A stretch of DNA of 64,000 nt from the NCBI GenBank assembly GCA_965222175.1, contig OZ244938.1, forward strand, positions 2,294,001-2,358,000. The letters run 5' to 3'. The notes beneath the pieces were generated by a model. It ran no database searches, was not told the DNA's origin, and saw only the letters and a list, made by a program, of their open reading frames with translations. Numbering within the stretch: the first letter of the stretch is position 1; every line of letters begins with the position of its first letter. The DNA comes from NORP240 sp965222175 (lineage in GTDB: Bacteria; Pseudomonadota; Gammaproteobacteria; Pseudomonadales; Pseudohongiellaceae). Positions 42,706 to 51,819 of this stretch are shown here, piece by piece. A program made the position numbers and the translations under genes.

Positions 42706-45467
42706 GGTTTGACGCCTCCCAGTGGTAGATCACTGACGATCAGGTTGTCGAAGCGCGCCTTCACTGCGGAGTCACCCGCGGACACGGTGAGCTCGACAGT
42801 TTCCCCAGGACGGGCCAGCGGACTGTCGTCTGCTCCGATAAACAGAACGGCGGTTCCGGGCTTGACCCTGGTGCGGATACAGACCGGGAAACTGGCTTTG
42901 CCGGCCTCGGCGCCAACCTCCACCCGGTCCGCAGTGGTAACGCCCAGCTGCCTGGCATCGGCCGGGGCAAGGGCCACGTAAGAGCCGATCAGCCTGCTGG
43001 CAACAGGTTGCGCATAATTGCTCAGCTCATCGCTGCCGAACAGCTGATACGCCGGGATAACCGTAAAACCGCCGTCGGATCGGCCGACACTGCCGGCCGG
43101 CTGGTAAAAGGCCCCTGTCTCCTTGTCCCTGGTCAACAGCAGCTTGCCTGGATGACCCTGTCGAAGCTCGCCACCCACTTCGTCCTGGAACTTGCTGATT
43201 GACTGATTCGAATTCCAGCGCGGCGCCCAGCTGCTGGCCACGAAAGTGGCATCCTTTCGACCCGACATCCCCTCCATGGAAAATGCCATGAGCGAACCCT
43301 GGTCCTGAGGCTGTTTACTTTCGTGGACATTGTGATGGGCGTGCATGGCAGTCCGCCCGCTGTATCGATGCGGTTGTCTTGGTATTTTCAGTCCGGCAAT
43401 CATCCCGTGGTCGGGTAGTACGCCGTCTACCCCGGCCAGCGAATTCACTTCCGACGCGCACTGGCCCAGCACGGCATCATGATCCTGGCTGCGGTCCTCG
43501 TTCAGCCAGCTCCAGGCCGGCTGACCGGCATGCGGGCTGATGAATACCTGCATGCTCAACTGGGCGCGACCTTCATAGTTGATGTACGTGCTTTTCTGTT
43601 CGGCAAAGGTCGTGCTGGCCAGCAACAGGCTGGCTTTTTCCGCCGTGGGCGTATTCAGCTGATCGACAACCACCAGGTCTTGCACTGAATCGAGTGCCCG
43701 GTCTACCCGTCCTGCCGGTGCATGCCGGTACAGATCGTTCTCCAGTACGACGACAGTCTTGATCTGCTCCCCGCTCATTCTTTCCAGGGCACGACCCAGG
43801 CTGTTTTCCGAAGCGGTCATTAAACCCAGGCCGATACTGTTGACTTCCGGGGTCAGGCAGCAGAGATCCACGGGCTTGTCACCACCAAGCGCTGAAAACA
43901 GTGCCCTGGCGATATTGGCCGCCGCTTCCACAACCCTGATACTGCCGCTTCCGGTGCCAGTGACTATCAGGGGACGCCTGGCACTCTTGAGATCTTCAAT
44001 AATCCTTCCGATGAGATCTTTCGATTCGCCGCCATCAAAACCGGCAGGTTCCGGAGCGCGTTCATCGATGCCATGTGCCACGGCATTACCCAGGGCAGCG
44101 ATTTGTTCCCCGCTGTCAACCACGGTGGCACGGGCGACATCATCCAGCCGGGTTGCGTAACCGGCCAGGATGTACAGTGGCGACAGTTCCTGCTGGGCCA
44201 GCTCCCGCACGGCGGCATCCTGCCACGCTGGAATCTTGGCGGCAGCTGCCAACTCGTCAGCCCGGTTGCGAACTGCCTGCCTCAGTGCCAGGGCGATTCG
44301 CGGGGCGGTATTGGTTACATCCTCACCAAGGATCAGCACAGCATCCGCGGCTTCGATTTCCCGGACCGATGGCGTGTGAAATTCCGGGTCGCGCAGCAGT
44401 TCGATGATTCGACCGGTGGTTGCAAAAACCCCGTCGTTGACCCCTGCATAAAAATTATCGCTGCCAACACGTTTCATCAGGGCAAAGTTTGATTCGATGT
44501 CCGCCCGCGGCGAACCTATTCCCAGCACACTGCCCGGCGGGCTTTGCTGCAACAGTTCATCAAGAGCGGATTCAGCCGCCTCCCTGGTCAGTGGCTCACG
44601 CTGCCCCGCCCTGCCGGTGTAAGACTGGTCGAGTCGCTGATCGCTGTTAACGAAGCCGTAGCCGAAGCGACCACGATCACAGAGAAAATAGCCGTTGATG
44701 TCTGCATGGTAGCGGTTAACGATGCGACGCAGCTCGCCGTATCGTTCACCGGGAGTCGTATTGCAGCCAACGGAACAGCCAACACAGACAGCGGGAGCGG
44801 TCTGCAGGTCCCACTTCCTGGTATAGTGTTCGCTGAAAGTCGCATCGGTGAATACACCCGTGGGACAGACCTCCACGAGATTGCCACTGAATTCACTTTC
44901 CAGGCAGCCATCGCTCTGACGACCGAAGTAGGTGTGATGATGGCTGGCCTGGGCAGACAGGTCGGTCCCTCCGGCATAGTCATCGTAATAGCGGACACAG
45001 CGGTAGCAGGTAATACAGCGATTCATTTCGTGACCAATAAACGGTCCCAGGTACTGATTGCGGTGAGTGACTTTTTTACGATCGTACCGCCGGTAGTTGT
45101 GGCCGGACATCAGGGTCATGTCCTGCAGATGACATTCACCACCCTCTTCGCAAACCGGACAGTCGTGAGGATGACTTATCATCAGGCTTTCAATGACGTT
45201 GGCCCGGAATTTCCTCGCCTGCTCGTCTTCTATGGAGATGATCGAGCCATCCGCAGCAGGCGTCATGCAGGCCATCACCAGGGTGCCGTCCTTGTCGTCC
45301 TCGTTGCGATACTGCTTGACCGCGCACTGACGACAGGCGCCGACAGACCCCATGCAGGGATGCCAGCAGAAATAGGGCAGATCGAGTCCCTGGGACAAAC
45401 ATTCCTGAAGCAGATTGTTGTCGCCGTTGACTTCGTAAGTCACGCCATCAATGACAATCTTCGCCAC
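42702..45467 (-). CDS. nuoG: NADH-quinone oxidoreductase subunit G
   Basis: Largest hydrophilic subunit. 921 residues, GTG start. The N-terminal [2Fe-2S] domain has 'CWHPCMGSVGACRQCAV'; next come the His-ligated cluster 'HPHDCPVCEEGGEC', the N4 set 'CITCYRCVRY', and an E. coli-type N7 set 'CVGCSVGCNTTPG', followed by a molybdopterin-oxidoreductase-like domain without cofactor. All cluster ligands look intact. Overlaps nuoH by 4 bases. Confidence 0.97.
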   Translation of the reverse strand: MAKIVIDGVTYEVNGDNNLLQECLSQGLDLPYFCWHPCMGSVGACRQCAVKQYRNEDDKDGTLVMACMTPAADGSIISIEDEQARKFRANVIESLMISHPHDCPVCEEGGECHLQDMTLMSGHNYRRYDRKKVTHRNQYLGPFIGHEMNRCITCYRCVRYYDDYAGGTDLSAQASHHHTYFGRQSDGCLESEFSGNLVEVCPTGVFTDATFSEHYTRKWDLQTAPAVCVGCSVGCNTTPGERYGELRRIVNRYHADINGYFLCDRGRFGYGFVNSDQRLDQSYTGRAGQREPLTREAAESALDELLQQSPPGSVLGIGSPRADIESNFALMKRVGSDNFYAGVNDGVFATTGRIIELLRDPEFHTPSVREIEAADAVLILGEDVTNTAPRIALALRQAVRNRADELAAAAKIPAWQDAAVRELAQQELSPLYILAGYATRLDDVARATVVDSGEQIAALGNAVAHGIDERAPEPAGFDGGESKDLIGRIIEDLKSARRPLIVTGTGSGSIRVVEAAANIARALFSALGGDKPVDLCCLTPEVNSIGLGLMTASENSLGRALERMSGEQIKTVVVLENDLYRHAPAGRVDRALDSVQDLVVVDQLNTPTAEKASLLLASTTFAEQKSTYINYEGRAQLSMQVFISPHAGQPAWSWLNEDRSQDHDAVLGQCASEVNSLAGVDGVLPDHGMIAGLKIPRQPHRYSGRTAMHAHHNVHESKQPQDQGSLMAFSMEGMSGRKDATFVASSWAPRWNSNQSISKFQDEVGGELRQGHPGKLLLTRDKETGAFYQPAGSVGRSDGGFTVIPAYQLFGSDELSNYAQPVASRLIGSYVALAPADARQLGVTTADRVEVGAEAGKASFPVCIRTRVKPGTAVLFIGADDSPLARPGETVELTVSAGDSAVKARFDNLIVSDLPLGGVKP

Positions 45468-45497
45468 TCACCTAACTCCCTTCTGACCTTACTCGAC

Positions 45498-46778
45498 TCA
45501 ATGCTGCCTGTAGGGGCAACACTTGCCACTGATATGTGCTTCGAATTCCTCACGGAAATGTTTCAGCCCGCTGCCCAGCGGGGCCATCGCGCCGGGCGCC
45601 AGGGCACAGAATGTGCGACCTGGTCCCAAATAATCTAGATGTTCTTCCAGAATTGCCAGATCCCCGGTACTGCCTTTGCCGTCCTCCAGGTCACTGAAAA
45701 TCTGATCTATCCACGGAAGTCCGTCACGACAGGGCGTACACCACCCGCAGGATTCGTGACTGAAAAAATGCATCAGGTTACCGATCATGCCTACCGGACA
45801 GGTCTTATCATCCAGCAGGATCATGGTCCCCGTTGCAAGCCGGCTGCCGGCTTTGCCGATGACATCGTAATCCAGCGCCAGGTCAAGATGATCCGGTAAC
45901 AGGAAATCGGTGGAGCCGCCTCCTGGCAGAAAAGCCTTGAGCTGAAAGCCGTCCTGCATGCCGCCGGCATGTTCCTCGATGACTTCCCGGATCGACGTGC
46001 CAAACGGCAATTCCCAGCAACCTGGCGAATTGACCCGGCCACTGACCCCGAACAGCTTGGTGCCGAAATCGATACCTTTACCCAGTCCCTGGTACCAGTC
46101 CACGCCGTGTCTGATGATGCCCGGCAGGTTACACAGGGTCTCCACGTTGTTGACGATAGTCGGCTTGCCCCACAGGCCGCTTACCTGGGGAAACGGCGGC
46201 TTGGCCCGCGGGTTGGCCCGCTTGCCCTCCAGGGCATTCAGCAGGGCCGTTTCCTCACCGCAGATATAGCGACCGACAGAGGTGTGCAATACGATATCAA
46301 GATCAAAACCGGTTCCCAGGATGTCCCTGCCCAGCAGTCCCTCGTCATAGGCTTCGCCGATGGCTTTCTTCAGCGCTTTTTCCGACTGAATGTATTCACC
46401 GCGCAGGAAAATAAATGCCTTGGATGCCTGAATGGTATAAGCGGCGATAATCATTCCTTCCAGCAACAGGTGCGGATCGCCTTCCATAAGCAGTCGATCC
46501 TTGAAGGTGCCAGGTTCCATTTCATCGGCATTGACCACCAGATACTTATCCTCAGGGGCATCGTCACCCATGGGCACGAAACTCCATTTAAGGCCGGTGG
46601 GAAAGCCGGCGCCTCCCCTGCCCTTCAGCCCGGAATCCTTGACCTGCTGCAGCACCTCGGCCGGACTCATACCCCGGGCTATGGTGCGGATACTTTCATA
46701 GCCCCCTACCGCCTGATACTGGGCTATCTCCAGCGGCGGCCTGCTCATATCAATGTTTCTGGTTAGTGGCTTATCCAT
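45498..46778 (-). CDS. nuoF: NADH-quinone oxidoreductase subunit F
   Basis: NADH- and FMN-binding subunit where electrons enter complex I. 426 residues. NADH/FMN motifs 'GRGGAGFPTGLKWSF' and 'GAYICGEE'-type 'GRYICGEETALLNALEGKRA' are present, and the N3 [4Fe-4S] ligands lie in 'SCGWCTPCRDG' with a distal Cys. ATG start 15 bases after nuoE. Confidence 0.97.
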   Translation of the reverse strand: MDKPLTRNIDMSRPPLEIAQYQAVGGYESIRTIARGMSPAEVLQQVKDSGLKGRGGAGFPTGLKWSFVPMGDDAPEDKYLVVNADEMEPGTFKDRLLMEGDPHLLLEGMIIAAYTIQASKAFIFLRGEYIQSEKALKKAIGEAYDEGLLGRDILGTGFDLDIVLHTSVGRYICGEETALLNALEGKRANPRAKPPFPQVSGLWGKPTIVNNVETLCNLPGIIRHGVDWYQGLGKGIDFGTKLFGVSGRVNSPGCWELPFGTSIREVIEEHAGGMQDGFQLKAFLPGGGSTDFLLPDHLDLALDYDVIGKAGSRLATGTMILLDDKTCPVGMIGNLMHFFSHESCGWCTPCRDGLPWIDQIFSDLEDGKGSTGDLAILEEHLDYLGPGRTFCALAPGAMAPLGSGLKHFREEFEAHISGKCCPYRQH

Positions 46779-46793
46779 GATGTCTGGCGCTTG

Positions 46794-47348
46794 TCAGTCG
46801 CCGTTCCCGTTTTTGCCCATATCAGATTCCTGCCGGTACTGCGCTATGATCCCGTCGATTTTTTCCGCTGTCAGATTGCGGTGCTGATCTTCGTCCACCA
46901 TCATCACCGGTGCCCGGTCGCAATCTCCCAGGCAGGGCACCGGGAGCAGGGTGAATTCCCCGTCGCTACTGGTTTCCCCAAAGTCGATCCCAAGTCGTTC
47001 AGCCAGGTGGCGGCGCATCGTGTCACAACCCATGACCCAGCAGCTGACACTGTTGCAGAACAGGATGACGTGCCTGCCCACCGGCCGGCGGAATACCAGG
47101 TTGAAAAATGTCGCCACGCCTTCCAGTTCGCTCGGCGGAATTTCCAGGAACAGGGAGATGGCAAGGAGGCTTTCATCGGAAACCCAGCCCTGGTGCTTTT
47201 GTACTATTTTCAGTGCTTCCAGCCCTACGGCACGTTTGTCAGGATACAGAGACAGTTCGTGTTCAATCTCGGCAATCTCCTCAGCCGAAAGCTGTCGGGG
47301 CGTCACTCGAGCCGAACTGTTGTCACTGGCGATCAGATCTGCGTTCAT
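46794..47348 (-). CDS. nuoE: NADH-quinone oxidoreductase subunit E
   Basis: Thioredoxin-like subunit with the off-path N1a [2Fe-2S] cluster. 184 residues. The cluster cysteines are in 'FCNSVSCWVMGC' (the residues matching CxxxxC) and 'PCLGDCDRAPVMMVDE'. ATG start; its only Shine-Dalgarno-like AGGA, eleven bases upstream, is the last unit of a hexanucleotide repeat tract (see 47355-47428). Confidence 0.96.
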   Translation of the reverse strand: MNADLIASDNSSARVTPRQLSAEEIAEIEHELSLYPDKRAVGLEALKIVQKHQGWVSDESLLAISLFLEIPPSELEGVATFFNLVFRRPVGRHVILFCNSVSCWVMGCDTMRRHLAERLGIDFGETSSDGEFTLLPVPCLGDCDRAPVMMVDEDQHRNLTAEKIDGIIAQYRQESDMGKNGNGD

Positions 47349-47354
47349 CGTTGT

Positions 47355-47428
47355 GCTTGTCCTGTTCCCTTATCCTTGTCCTTGTCCTTGTCCTGGTACT
47401 TGTCCTAATCCTGATCCTGTTCCTGCTT
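47355..47428 (-). repeat. Degenerate hexanucleotide repeat tract between nuoCD and nuoE
   Basis: On the coding strand the tract is built from AGGACA/AGGATA/AGGAAC-type units: three exact consecutive GGACAA copies around 47375-47396 plus six or more degenerate copies. Each unit contains AGGA, a Shine-Dalgarno core. It ends 6 bases before the nuoE start. The purine-rich low-complexity composition is unlike the rest of the window. Confidence 0.75.
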
Positions 47429-47608
47429 CCTTGCCCCGCTACCCCTGTCCTCTACGCTTGCTCTCCACCATGGCAGGTGACGGAATCTTGGGTTTTCGTG
47501 GCGTAATCTATGCCCGCTTTGTACTTTGTGGCCCCGCGTTTCCTCCACGCTGATAATCCTGTCTGCTCCTTTCTGATACTTGTCCACCACGTAATCCCCA
47601 CGGGCTTA
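47429..47608. other. Remainder of the nuoCD-nuoE gap, nothing recognised
   Basis: About 180 bases between the repeat tract and the nuoCD stop. In most nuo operons these genes are a few bases apart. No coding frame with family character, no hairpin with T-run. Confidence 0.35.
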
Positions 47609-49390
47609 CTAGCGATCAACGTCGGCCATCACGAAATCGATGCTGGCAATAATCGCGATCAGGTCCGGCACCATGAAGCCGCGACTGATTTCCGGAATCA
47701 TCTGCAGATGGGCAAAGGACGGCGTGCGGATTCGTGTTCGGTACGACTGGGTATCTCCGTCACTGACCAGGTAATAGGAATTGATTCCCTTGGTGGCCTC
47801 GATAGCGACGCTGACTTCCCCGGGAGGTATTACCGGCCCCCAGCTGACATTGAGAAAATGGTTGATCAAGGTTTCGATATCCTGGAGCGTTCGATCCTTG
47901 CGCGGTGGCGTGGTCAGCGGATGATCCGACTTGTAGTGACCTTCCGGCATGTTATCCAGGCACTGCTTGATAATGCGCAGACTTTGCCGCATTTCCTCTA
48001 CGCGCACCGCGCACCGATCATAGCAGTCACCGTTTACCGCGATGGGTACATCGAACTCGAAATTTTCGTAGCCGCTGTAGGGGCGCTGTTTGCGATAGTC
48101 CCATTCCAGGCCGGTCGCTCTAAGGCCCGGCCCGGTGACCGCCCAGTCGAAAGCCTGTTGCGTGTCGTATACGCCGACACCCTGGGTTCGACGCTTGAGA
48201 ATACCGTTATCCATGACCATCTTGTCGTAGTCATCCAGGCGCGCCGGCATGAAGTCCAGCAACTCGCGAACCCGCTTGTCCCATCCACGGGGCAGATCCT
48301 GGGCAACACCGCCAATCCGGAACCAGCCAGGGTGCATCCTGGCGCCGCAGATTGATTCGATGATATTGAATATCCGCTCGCGCTCCACGAACATGTAAAA
48401 AATAGGAGACAGTTGTCCCACATCCTGGGCAAACGTTCCGTAAAACAGCAGGTGGCTGCAGATCCTGAACATCTCTGCCAGCATCACCCGGATTACCTTG
48501 ACCCGCTCCGGAACTTCGATGCCCGCCATTTTTTCCACGGCCATGACATAGGGCAGGTTGTTCATTACCCCACCAAGGTAATCGATGCGATCCGTATAAG
48601 GAATGAAGGTGTGCCAGGACTGGCGCTCGCCCATTTTCTCGGCACCACGATGGTGGTAGCCGATATCCGGGACTGCATCCACCAGGATCTCACCGTCCAG
48701 CTGGAGGGCGATACGGAATGCACCATGTACACTCGGGTGGTTGGGTCCCAGGTTCAGGAACATGAATTCCGATGTTTCGGACTGCCGCGCCATCCCCCAT
48801 TCTTCGGGCCTGAACTTGAGCGCCTCCTGTTCGATGTTTTCTTTTTCCTCGTCCAGCGAGTAGGGTTCCATCTCGGTCGCCCTGGCCGGATGCTCCTTGC
48901 GCAGAGGATGCCCTTTCCAGGTGGGCGGCAAAACCAGTCGATACAGATTAGGGTGGCCGTCGAAGTGGACGGCGAACATATCCCAGACCTCGCGCTCGTA
49001 CCAGTTGGCGCTGGGCCAGATATCGGCAACGCTGGGTGTCGACAGGTCTTTGTCCTGCAGGGGCACCTTCACTCGCAGGTCCCGGTTGCCGCGAAACGAC
49101 ATCAGGTGGTAGACCACCGTAAACTCGCTGGCCGGCTGCCCCTCGCGATGAACCCGCGTCCGCTCGTCGATGGCGGTCAGGTCATACAGCATTTCAAAGG
49201 CAGGCTCGGCATCGTCTTTCAGGTAGCGGAGAAAGTCCTTCAGGTGGACGCGATCTATCCAGAACGTCGGTATGCCGTCACCGGTGGTCTGTCGGGCCAG
49301 CAGGCGAGTGCCAAAGAGCCCGTTGATGTCATCCAGCAACGCACCGTGCCGGTCCAGCCGGCTGCCATTAATTTCACTGACCACTTCCAC
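47609..49390 (-). CDS. nuoCD: NADH-quinone oxidoreductase fused subunit C/D
   Basis: 593 residues. NuoC (about 1-185, ending with 'WYEREVWDMFAVHFDGHPNL' and 'GHPLRKEHP') is fused to NuoD (about 210-593, with 'NLGPNHPSVHGAFRIALQLD' and 'GGVMNNLPYVMAVEKMAGIE'). The fusion is the E. coli-type arrangement found in gammaproteobacteria. NuoD forms the quinone site. The start is GTG at 49390 without a clear ribosome site; the conserved part begins soon after, so the true start cannot be far away. Confidence 0.97.
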   Translation of the reverse strand: MEVVSEINGSRLDRHGALLDDINGLFGTRLLARQTTGDGIPTFWIDRVHLKDFLRYLKDDAEPAFEMLYDLTAIDERTRVHREGQPASEFTVVYHLMSFRGNRDLRVKVPLQDKDLSTPSVADIWPSANWYEREVWDMFAVHFDGHPNLYRLVLPPTWKGHPLRKEHPARATEMEPYSLDEEKENIEQEALKFRPEEWGMARQSETSEFMFLNLGPNHPSVHGAFRIALQLDGEILVDAVPDIGYHHRGAEKMGERQSWHTFIPYTDRIDYLGGVMNNLPYVMAVEKMAGIEVPERVKVIRVMLAEMFRICSHLLFYGTFAQDVGQLSPIFYMFVERERIFNIIESICGARMHPGWFRIGGVAQDLPRGWDKRVRELLDFMPARLDDYDKMVMDNGILKRRTQGVGVYDTQQAFDWAVTGPGLRATGLEWDYRKQRPYSGYENFEFDVPIAVNGDCYDRCAVRVEEMRQSLRIIKQCLDNMPEGHYKSDHPLTTPPRKDRTLQDIETLINHFLNVSWGPVIPPGEVSVAIEATKGINSYYLVSDGDTQSYRTRIRTPSFAHLQMIPEISRGFMVPDLIAIIASIDFVMADVDR

Positions 49391-49440
49391 GTTGCTAATC
49401 CACTTTATTTATATTGTCTAACTTATTGTTTTAATGCTGT

Positions 49441-50082
49441 TTATACTTCATCTGGTGAGCGTAATTCAGTAGCGGCAATACGTTCGGCATGACGCCGCTC
49501 GCGCTGCACGGTGCGCTCCTGCTGACGATGCACACCCTGGTCGTTGATGACCCAGCTTAGCGGCCTGCGCTCTGTGCCAATGGATTCCTGCAGCAGGACC
49601 AGCCCCTGCAACAGCGCTTCCGGGCGTGGCGGACAACCTGACACGTAAACATCCACGGGCAGAAATTTATCCACGCCCTGGACCACGGAGTAAATGTCAT
49701 ACATGCCGCCGGAGTTTGCACAGGAACCCATGGATATAACCCAGCGCGGCTCCAGCAACTGCTCATAGAGCAACTCCACCACCGGCGCCATTTTTCGAAA
49801 AACTGTCCCGGCGATGACAATCATGTCCGCCTGCCTGGGAGTGCCTCGGATCACTTCGGCACCGAAACGGGCAATATCGTGACGACTGGTGAATGCGGTC
49901 GCCATTTCCACGTAGCAGCAGGATAAGCCGAAATTAAACGGCCAGATGGAATTCTTCCGCCCCCAGGCAATCAGGTCTTCCAGCTTTGCCATCATTACGT
50001 TGCGCCGAACCAATTCGTCGAAGCTGTTATCGCCCCGCCGCGGAGAGGGGGCGTCTTCCGGCTTCTGCAGCTGCCAGTTCAT
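49441..50082 (-). CDS. nuoB: NADH-quinone oxidoreductase subunit B
   Basis: Carries the terminal N2 [4Fe-4S] cluster that reduces quinone. 213 residues. The tandem Cys pair is in 'FGLSCCYVEMATAF', with others in 'SMGSCANSGGMYD' and 'VSGCPPRPEALLQGL'. ATG start overlapping the nuoA stop (ATGA). Confidence 0.97.
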   Translation of the reverse strand: MNWQLQKPEDAPSPRRGDNSFDELVRRNVMMAKLEDLIAWGRKNSIWPFNFGLSCCYVEMATAFTSRHDIARFGAEVIRGTPRQADMIVIAGTVFRKMAPVVELLYEQLLEPRWVISMGSCANSGGMYDIYSVVQGVDKFLPVDVYVSGCPPRPEALLQGLVLLQESIGTERRPLSWVINDQGVHRQQERTVQRERRHAERIAATELRSPDEV

Positions 50083-50540
50083 AGCTTGAATTCCTTTCTG
50101 TTAACCACGCCACCAGAGCCGCGGATCATATGAAGCTCTCTTTTCTGAGTCTGGGTTCGCCAGTCCAGTGCGCCAATACGCCAGAGATAGACCAGGGCAA
50201 CGGCAAGAATGGCGATAAAGACGGTAATTTCGATAAAGCCCGGCCACCCGGCTTCCCTGACGACGGCAGCCCAGGCAAACAGGAACACTACTTCCAGGTC
50301 AAAAATAATGAAAAGAATGGCCGTGAGATAAAAGTGGACTGAAATCTTGAAGTGGGCACTGCCGACGGAAACAATCCCGGATTCGAACGGCAGGTTCTTA
50401 CCCGGGCCCGGCCGGCTGTTTCGCTGCCCAAGGAGGTAGGACAGGCCAAGCATGGTAAGGACAAGGATCAGCACGCAGGCCGCGTAGAAAAGAAACGGCC
50501 GCGTGGCGTCAAACAGACCGGTTGTAGTTTCCAAACTCAA
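50079..50540 (-). CDS. nuoA: NADH-quinone oxidoreductase subunit A
   Basis: First gene of the nuo operon. 153 residues with three membrane helices and the family loop 'LPFESGIVSVGSAHFKISVH' before 'FLFAWAAVV'. No ATG is available; TTG at 50540 or TTG at 50534 are the candidates. The latter is eight bases from a GAGGGG ribosome site and may be the real one. A weak start on the first gene could limit complex I synthesis. Confidence 0.96.
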   Translation of the reverse strand: MSLETTTGLFDATRPFLFYAACVLILVLTMLGLSYLLGQRNSRPGPGKNLPFESGIVSVGSAHFKISVHFYLTAILFIIFDLEVVFLFAWAAVVREAGWPGFIEITVFIAILAVALVYLWRIGALDWRTQTQKRELHMIRGSGGVVNRKEFKL

Positions 50541-51211
50541 TACCCCTCGGGTGCACTGAGAGCGAGGACAACGTTACCTGGCTCAATAGCTGATCTGATC
50601 TCAAAAAGTCTACCTGCTGAACGTCAACTGCTTACTACTGGCGCTCTCCCTCTTCAAGACCCTGATACACACCCAGTTTTAAATGACTGGCTGACTGGAA
50701 GACGACGGCGATATCTGCGAGCCGCGTCGGGTACCGAAACAGGCCACTTCGGTCGCGACCGACAGTCGCTGCTGCCTGACCTGACGGTAATTGGAATAGT
50801 GAGTTTAGCGGAATCAGAGATTACCGGGGCAAGGGGGTCAGCGAGCAATTCGTCGGGAATTCCGGGCGGCTCCCGGCCAGCGACTCGATTCGATGCTCTT
50901 GTCTGACTACTACTTCCCATACAGCACAGATTCTGATCAGGAAGCCCAGTAAACCTGTTCCCGGTCCTGCTCTCGACCTGACAGACGAAAGGGGAACAAC
51001 GCAAGTTTAAAGACTGCGGCTTTCGGATTTTATTCTTGGTATACAGGGCGAAACTATCCGTGGATGACCTCGCCCCGAGCCTGCCGCAAAGCTAACACGC
51101 AACAAGAATTGTTGGCAAGTGGTTTAACCCTGAGAACCTTGAGCGTGACGATGGCTGTCAGCCAGCTTGCCAGTCGATACAACGAGGTTGAATCGGGACT
51201 GACCGACCCGC
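50541..51211. other. 671-base region upstream of nuoA, no recognised gene
   Basis: The longest gene-free stretch of the window, between the CBS-protein gene and nuoA (both minus strand). It should hold the nuo promoter and leader. I find a 14-base perfect palindrome TCGGTCGCGACCGA at 50749-50762 and a small hairpin CAACAA/TTGTTG at 51100-51114. A minus-strand frame of 116 codons (50654-51004) has no recognisable family, signal peptide or ribosome site and is not called. No tRNA fold is apparent. Confidence 0.5.
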
Positions 51212-51682
51212 CTAGCGCTCGGCCTGAATCTCTTTCCAGTTCTCGTAGTACTCCAGGCTCACCATGTGATTCAACTCCTCCAGCTCCTCGATTTTCTGCT
51301 GCAGGGTCGCTTTCATCACGTCACCGACGGACAGCAGGCCGATGTAGTCGCCGCCCTCTTCGATCAACAAATGCCGGATTCTGCGCCCGAGGAACTTGTC
51401 ATACAGCTCGATGGCCTTCTCCGACACATTGGCAGTGATCAGGTTTTCGCTCATGTGATCCTTGATCCGCGCCTTACGAGGCTCGAATCCCTCTTCCAGC
51501 GCCTGGAACATGAGGTCTCTTTCGGTATAGATTCCGACGATTTTTTCGTCTTCGGTTACTACCACGGACCCAACCCGATTCTGAGTCATCAGCGTTAACG
51601 CCTGGTATACACTGGCGTCGGCACTGATGGTCACCATGTGGCCGCCCTTCTCGTCCAGAATGTCTTTAGCGGTGATTTTCAT
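51212..51682 (-). CDS. Two-CBS-domain protein
   Basis: 156 residues from the ATG at 51682, which has a perfect GGAGG seven bases upstream; the frame extends to 51733 without a ribosome site. Two CBS motifs ('VSVYQAL'-like 'ADASVYQALTLMTQNRVGSV' with 'GIYTERDLM' at about 20-58, and 'FLGRRIRHLLIEEGGDYIGL' with 'SVGDVMKATL' at about 93-125) are followed by a charged C-terminal helix. Stand-alone CBS pairs bind adenine nucleotides (AMP, ATP, sometimes NADH) and report energy state. It sits between sthA and nuoA, which makes an energy or redox-sensing role plausible but unproven. Confidence 0.88.
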   Translation of the reverse strand: MKITAKDILDEKGGHMVTISADASVYQALTLMTQNRVGSVVVTEDEKIVGIYTERDLMFQALEEGFEPRKARIKDHMSENLITANVSEKAIELYDKFLGRRIRHLLIEEGGDYIGLLSVGDVMKATLQQKIEELEELNHMVSLEYYENWKEIQAER

Positions 51683-51689
51683 TGTTGTT

Positions 51690-51694
51690 CCTCC
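51690..51694 (-). promoter_or_regulatory. Strong ribosome binding site of the CBS protein gene
   Basis: Reads GGAGG on the minus strand, seven bases before the ATG at 51682. It decides this start over the longer frame to 51733 and suggests high translation. Confidence 0.6.
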
Positions 51695-51819
51695 GGGGAG
51701 TTCTGCAGAGATCACGGCATCCACTGCTTTCAACCAGAGTGCTTTCTACTATATAGCCCTGCGGATAGCAATATGGGCAGTTGCTCGGCAGCTTGCACCG
51801 TAACCCGGGCGGCCGGCAA

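Noticed and set aside
47409..47608. Possible small gene between nuoE and nuoCD
   Set aside because: Frames here are short and in conflict, with repeats at one end; none shows a ribosome site or a hydrophobic or family pattern.
50749..50762. 14-base palindrome as a definite operator
   Set aside because: About four perfect 14-base palindromes are expected by chance in a window this size; kept only as a note in the nuoA upstream region.
50654..51004. 116-codon minus-strand frame upstream of nuoA
   Set aside because: No ribosome site, signal peptide or family resemblance, and odd composition (rich in Ser, Arg, Cys). Left as non-coding.
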